Of a DNA stretch of 64,000 bases, positions 60,012-64,000 are shown piece by piece. The notes under the pieces were generated by a model, which had not been told where the DNA came from, ran no database searches, and saw only the letters and a list, made by a program, of their open reading frames with translations. The translations under genes and the position numbers were made by a program. Source of the DNA: Pseudomonadales bacterium (GTDB taxonomy: Bacteria > Pseudomonadota > Gammaproteobacteria > Pseudomonadales > Azotimanducaceae). How positions within the stretch are numbered: position 1 is the first letter of the stretch; every line of letters starts with the position of its first letter. The stretch lies in assembly GCA_028285415.1 (NCBI GenBank), contig JANQPF010000002.1:124001-188000 (forward strand), written 5' to 3'.

Positions 60012-62872
60012 TGATTCTGCAGCTCGATGACGGCCGGACTCGACGGTCCAAGCGTGCGTTCGAGCATGGTCAGGGCCTGCGCGCGGGTATCCCTCGCGCG
60101 GGCATCGTTGGTGGTTTCGTAAAGGTTGGCGAGACCAATGAGGTGGCGGCCCAGCAGCGGATGTTCGAGGATCTCGTGCTGCGTACAGATATGCAGCGCT
60201 TCCTCGTGGGCGTGTTCAGCGTCAGCAATCGATCCCTGTGCCGCCAGCGCCGCGCCACGGGTAAGCAGCGGCATGAGCCGGTATGGGTGGTTGGATCCGT
60301 ACGGCGCGAGGATAGCGTCCGCGTTGTCCGCGTGCGCGACGGCTCGCTCCAACGCGTCCGACGCGGCTGCAATCTCGGCGTGGGCAAGCTCCGTGGTGGC
60401 GAGCGCAAGCTTCGATTCACCCGCAACGAGGCTTGCCGGGTCTGACAGCCGGGTCTGCATCAGGTGTTCGGCTTCTTGCAACCGGCCTTCCCTGACGAGC
60501 GTCATTGCGAGATAGCAGATGGCGGTCACAACGTCTTGATTGATCGGGTGGGCAACGTGGGAGGCGCATTCAGCGGCAGCTTCGAATTCCCGTCTGGCTT
60601 CCTCGAGCTCTCCCAGATCGAGAAACGCCTGGCCAGCGACGCAGTGTGAGGCCCCCATGACGGAGTGGTGTTTGCTGAAAACCGGTGTCCCCAATGTCAG
60701 CGACTCGCGCGCCCAGGAGATGGCACGCAGCGGCGCGCCAAGATGCCGCAGCACATAGCCCACCTGCAGAAACACCGCGCAGAGGAGCGGGCTACGCAAA
60801 CCCTGCAGGCTCTCGATTGCTGCGGTCGACTGCGCCAGCATGTCGCGCGCGGCAGTGAGATCGCCGTTCTCGAGATGCAGGCGGCTCAGGATGGAGGTGC
60901 CCGCCATGCGGCGTGCATCTTCCGGCCCGCCCGAGGACTCGACCATCGTCAGCACGGTTTTCGCGTGGTCCATGGCGTCGCCGATGGTCCCGGCAGTCCA
61001 GTCGACCCAGGCCAGATCAACGTGAATCTGCATGACGTGGCGTTGGCCCTGTTCACCTTCTTCAGCAAAGATTGCGAGCGCCTCGTTGAATACCTCACGC
61101 GCCTGTACCAGCTCACCGTTGGCATACAGCGTCCGCCCGTAGAGTTCGCAGACGCCGGCAAAGCGGTGGGTCTCTGCCGCGTTGCCGGTGACGCGCGCGT
61201 GCGCTTCGGCCAGCAGGCGCGCTGCTGCAAATGGCTCGTTCCGTGCGCTCAAGAAAGTGCCTGTCCGGCTCAAAAGGGCGGCATGAATACCCGCATCCGT
61301 CGTAAACCCAGGCGCGTGGCCGAGCGCCGCGATCACATGCGGTAACAGGCGCCGGCACTTGGGCATCGCTTCACCGGTAATGTCGGTGACCCGTGGGAAC
61401 TCGGCGCCGAGAATCGCGAGGACTTCTTCCATGAGCTCGTTACCGCGGCTGCTGTCCATGCGGTCGCGCAGCACCAGCTGGGTGAGCCGGTGGACCGAGA
61501 TGCTGTCAGGCTGCACCCCGATGAGGGAGTATTTGCGCAGCGCCGAGACGTAGCCGTCGAGCTCGAGTTCAGTGGGCTCTCTGCCGGATACGCGCAGCTT
61601 TGCCAGAAAGCTGAGCGGAATGTCGTCGGGCGCCAGATACGATAGCGCGTCCAGGAATCCCACACTCTCGGGCTCAATTTCCTCGACTTTGCCCAGCGCC
61701 ATCTCGAGCGTCGTGCGCAGCGATGCCGGATAGTCGGCGGGCGGTCTGGATCGTCCCATCAGCTCGTCGTGGTGTTCGCTGAAGAGATCGAGGTAGCGGG
61801 CGAGCGTGCGACCGGTTGCCGTGACGTATGCGCTGGCCTCCTCGAGCGCAAGCGGCAGGAACCCGAGGGTTTGCGCGAGCTCGCGCGCCGCTTCCTCGTC
61901 GTCCTGGCCGGTTCGATCGAGCACGAACTGTACGGCTTCGTGCTCTGCAAACGGGGTAATCGGGACGCTGGCCGCGAACCTGTCCCAGGTCTGGTTGCGG
62001 CTCGTGAGGAGCAGATTACCGCGGAGCTCAGCAGGCAGGTAGGTGGCGATCTGCTCCGGAGACTCGACGTTGTCGAGTACCAGCCACCATCTGCTGTGAT
62101 CAGAAAGCCATTTCGTGACCGATGCGATGATCTGCGGGGTGTCGGCGTTCCGGGCTTCGGTCAGGCCGAGGTTGACCGCCAGCTGAGTGAAGTCCGCGTC
62201 GAGGCTTGCCTGATCCTCCGCACGAATCCACGCCACCAACGCAGCAGAGGCGCAGTGGCGATAGAGGAACTCCAGCGCAATCTGTGATTTGCCGACGCCG
62301 GGGTGTCCAACGAGGACCACCGCCCCCGGCGCATCGCCGAACGCGTCGTTGATGGCGGCGAGTTCGCTCTCCCGTCCCGAGAACGCGCGGTTGCGGGCGC
62401 GGGGCACCTGGAATATGCGTTTGGCGCTGGTCGTGCCGAGCCCGGTCAACGCCATGTCGTTGCTGAGCGCCTCCAGGGCAAACGACAGCTGCTCGTGGTA
62501 CTCGTCGGCATTCAGCTGCCAGCGAACTATGGCCTGTTGGCGCAGGAGCGAGAGCTTCAGTCCCCCGGATAGCTCCAGCGGCTCCATGAACACCGTGAGC
62601 ACGGGCTTACCGACGTCAATGGCGTACGCAATCTCGTTGCGGCAATAGCGTGACTCTATGGCGTGAGGGGTGGCGAGAAACAGCAGCACGGAACATTCGT
62701 CGATGGCTTCGGCCAGCTCATCTGCCCACTCGAAACCGGCGTGAATACGCTCGTCGTACCAGACGGCATGGCCCCGAGCCTTGAACCAGGCGCACGTTTC
62801 CTCGAGCGCCGCAATATCTTCGTGGGCGTAGCAGACAAAAATGTGCTTATTCCGACCATCTGGTTCGGACAT
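60008..62872 (-). CDS. TIR-NB-ARC-TPR protein (NLR-like)
   Basis: 954 residues from ATG 62872, behind GGAGGG; an extension to 62908 lacks a ribosome site. TIR domain about 10-95: IFVCYAHED strand, WYDERIHAG BB loop, and YCRNE with Glu80 at the NADase catalytic position. NB-ARC about 165-420: P-loop GHPGVGKS (189-196), Walker B LVLDN (264-268), GFLPLAL (337-343). C-terminal TPR-like helical repeats about 480-950. Architecture equals plant-type TNL/bacterial NLR-like sensors used in antiphage defence. Predicted to oligomerise on ligand binding and activate its TIR. Coupled by ATGA to UbiA. Confidence 0.9.
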   Translation of the reverse strand: MSEPDGRNKHIFVCYAHEDIAALEETCAWFKARGHAVWYDERIHAGFEWADELAEAIDECSVLLFLATPHAIESRYCRNEIAYAIDVGKPVLTVFMEPLELSGGLKLSLLRQQAIVRWQLNADEYHEQLSFALEALSNDMALTGLGTTSAKRIFQVPRARNRAFSGRESELAAINDAFGDAPGAVVLVGHPGVGKSQIALEFLYRHCASAALVAWIRAEDQASLDADFTQLAVNLGLTEARNADTPQIIASVTKWLSDHSRWWLVLDNVESPEQIATYLPAELRGNLLLTSRNQTWDRFAASVPITPFAEHEAVQFVLDRTGQDDEEAARELAQTLGFLPLALEEASAYVTATGRTLARYLDLFSEHHDELMGRSRPPADYPASLRTTLEMALGKVEEIEPESVGFLDALSYLAPDDIPLSFLAKLRVSGREPTELELDGYVSALRKYSLIGVQPDSISVHRLTQLVLRDRMDSSRGNELMEEVLAILGAEFPRVTDITGEAMPKCRRLLPHVIAALGHAPGFTTDAGIHAALLSRTGTFLSARNEPFAAARLLAEAHARVTGNAAETHRFAGVCELYGRTLYANGELVQAREVFNEALAIFAEEGEQGQRHVMQIHVDLAWVDWTAGTIGDAMDHAKTVLTMVESSGGPEDARRMAGTSILSRLHLENGDLTAARDMLAQSTAAIESLQGLRSPLLCAVFLQVGYVLRHLGAPLRAISWARESLTLGTPVFSKHHSVMGASHCVAGQAFLDLGELEEARREFEAAAECASHVAHPINQDVVTAICYLAMTLVREGRLQEAEHLMQTRLSDPASLVAGESKLALATTELAHAEIAAASDALERAVAHADNADAILAPYGSNHPYRLMPLLTRGAALAAQGSIADAEHAHEEALHICTQHEILEHPLLGRHLIGLANLYETTNDARARDTRAQALTMLERTLGPSSPAVIELQNQ

Positions 62873-63044
62873 CGATCCCTCCGCGCAACGCCTGCTATTA
62901 TGCGGCAAGCGACGTCAATTTATAGAACGATCGTGACTGATGCTTATACCCGGCGCATGGCGACGAAGTTCTCGACCATCGTCGTCATGGACTCCCCAAA
63001 CCGGCTCCCGCACAATGCGGTGAAGTCTGGGGAGATCTTTCGAC
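62873..63044. other. divergent region between TIR-NLR and hotdog genes
   Basis: This 172-base spacer presumably holds the promoters of the NLR-UbiA transcript and of the hotdog gene. No clear regulatory repeat was found by eye. Confidence 0.4.
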
Positions 63045-63887
63045 ATGAGTGACGTCATCACGGGCGCGTGGCGCAGGCCCACCAACACCTCCGCCCACGA
63101 GAAGGGTGGAATCCACGACGACGACACCGCCCAGGATCTCGGTTTCCAGGGCGGCACCATCGCGGGCTCCATTCACATGGAGCAATTCACGCCCATGCTG
63201 GTCGAGCACTTTGGCAACGACTGGTGGCAGCGCGGCGGCATGTCGCTCTACTTCAAATCAGCAACCGTCGACTCGGAGCCGGTGCGCTGTCTGCTCGAAC
63301 CCCTGGGTGATGACCGTGCGCGGATCTGGATGGAGGATGAGGCGGGCACCGTGATCATGGAGGGTAGCGCCTCGCTGGGAGCGGATGACGGCTCCGAACT
63401 GCAGAACCGTGTGGCCGGTGTGCGTCCGCCGGGTGACATCCGCATGCTCGCGGACGTTGTGATTGGTCAGGATTCGACCGACCAGCGTGTGACCATTCCC
63501 GCCGACAAGGTGGATGAGCGTCTCCGGGTGATTACCGAAGATCTGACCTGTTACCGCGACGGCGACATCTTCGGCGGGCGCGTGCTGCCCGTGGCGCCGT
63601 TTGTTCATGCTTTCCGGGTGGTGGAGCCGGATATTGCGCCGGTCAAAGGCCCGTATGTTGGCATGTTCGGCGCCATAGAGGTGCAGTACATCAACGGCCC
63701 GGTGGTGGCCGAGCAGGAGTACGTTGCGCGGGGCAGGGCGCTTGCCGTGAGCGACAGCCCGAAAACGGAAATTCTCTGGTACGCCGCGAGCTTGTACGAC
63801 CCCGTTAGCGGCGACGAGGTGGCCCGCATGATTAAAATGGATCGCCTGCTGAAAGGTGCATCACCCTTGTGGGAAGCTGCAGGCTAG
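63045..63887 (+). CDS. hotdog/MaoC-like protein
   Basis: 280 residues. GFQGGTIAGSIHMEQFTPML, then a strand-rich core (GGMSLYFKSATVDSEPVRC), suggest a double-hotdog fold of the MaoC/acyl-CoA dehydratase or thioesterase group. No canonical catalytic Asp-His motif is obvious. GGGGAG ribosome site. Divergent from the TIR-NLR and not obviously part of it. Substrate unknown. Confidence 0.6.
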   Translation: MSDVITGAWRRPTNTSAHEKGGIHDDDTAQDLGFQGGTIAGSIHMEQFTPMLVEHFGNDWWQRGGMSLYFKSATVDSEPVRCLLEPLGDDRARIWMEDEAGTVIMEGSASLGADDGSELQNRVAGVRPPGDIRMLADVVIGQDSTDQRVTIPADKVDERLRVITEDLTCYRDGDIFGGRVLPVAPFVHAFRVVEPDIAPVKGPYVGMFGAIEVQYINGPVVAEQEYVARGRALAVSDSPKTEILWYAASLYDPVSGDEVARMIKMDRLLKGASPLWEAAG

Positions 63888-63902
63888 CCCGTACTTTTCT
63901 GG

Positions 63903-64000
63903 TTAAAGGTTGATCCTGCGAAACGCGAGGTTTCGTATTCTGAAGGTGTTGAGGGTGAATCCGTCCGCCCGGCCTTGTCCGTCCAGGGTGAACTCGAGCG
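63903..64000 (-). CDS. C-terminal end of a protein beyond the right edge
   Basis: Minus-strand frame open from the window edge to a TAA at 63905-63903: 31 residues, with FTLDGQGRADGFTL then RNLAFRRI. This resembles the terminal beta-strand tail of serine beta-lactamase-like or DUF3471-type hydrolases. Too short for a firm call. It would be convergent with the hotdog gene. Confidence 0.45.
   Translation of the reverse strand, partial: LEFTLDGQGRADGFTLNTFRIRNLAFRRINL

Noticed and set aside
1-64000. tRNA, rRNA, CRISPR array, insertion sequence or prophage
   Set aside because: No clover-leaf-like repeats, regularly spaced repeats, transposase or phage proteins were recognised on either strand. 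Short elements could be missed without tools.

Overview
The window looks like part of a gammaproteobacterial chromosome, probably from an aerobic, free-living (marine or soil) catabolic generalist. The basis is an E. coli-type FadE acyl-CoA dehydrogenase, an intact ydbH-ynbE-ydbL module, a BaeS/BaeR-like two-component pair, two TonB-dependent receptors, and many SDR, LLM-flavin, P450 and Rieske oxidoreductases. GC content is moderate to high. No rRNA, tRNA, CRISPR array, transposase or phage gene was seen. No stretch over 300 bases lacks a gene. Several genes start with GTG or TTG, and many neighbours are translationally coupled by ATGA, GTGA or TGATG overlaps.

Layout. (a) 1-2835 (minus): a two-domain TIR-like protein cut by the left edge, coupled by ATGA to a soluble patatin-like phospholipase. 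This is a candidate immunity pair. (b) 3062-6180: a membrane TolB/TPR protein coupled to a secreted DUF4097-type beta-repeat protein. (c) 6319-15910: fatty-acid desaturase with an FNR-type box in its promoter region, amidohydrolase, FadE with an extra helix-hairpin-helix tail, PhoPQ-related protein, TonB receptor. (d) 16124-21182: small membrane proteins, an uncharacterised membrane pair whose first gene has an in-frame amber codon near its 5' end, and two LLM flavin oxidoreductases. (e) 21236-25363: LysR regulator divergent from an operon of beta-carbonic-anhydrase-like, AhpD-like, unknown, SDR and crotonase genes. (f) 25445-30870: lipoprotein metallophosphoesterase, amidase, SDR, Cys-rich lipoprotein, GST-like protein. 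(g) 30914-41204: a catabolic cluster (SDRs, MFS, AhpD-like, ThuA-like, TonB receptor, TetR, P450, Rieske oxygenase) with related palindromic sites in three promoter regions. (h) 41344-48109: BaeSR-like pair, di-heme cytochrome c peroxidase, animal-type heme peroxidase, HDOD protein. (i) 48260-51065: ydbH-ynbE-ydbL, then an MFS exporter.

(j) 52414-62872 is the most unusual region. A plus-strand run encodes an alpha/beta hydrolase, a secreted unknown protein, a CruF-like membrane protein, a CFA-synthase-like methyltransferase and a multi-spanning membrane patatin. It converges, with overlapping 3' ends, on a minus-strand pair: a TIR-NB-ARC-TPR (NLR-like) protein coupled by ATGA to a UbiA-family prenyltransferase. 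Lipid- or isoprenoid-active membrane enzymes next to an NLR-like sensor suggest a membrane-centred signalling or defence module. That link is inference from domains and gene order only. A hotdog-like protein (63045-63887) and the 3' end of a minus-strand gene close the window.
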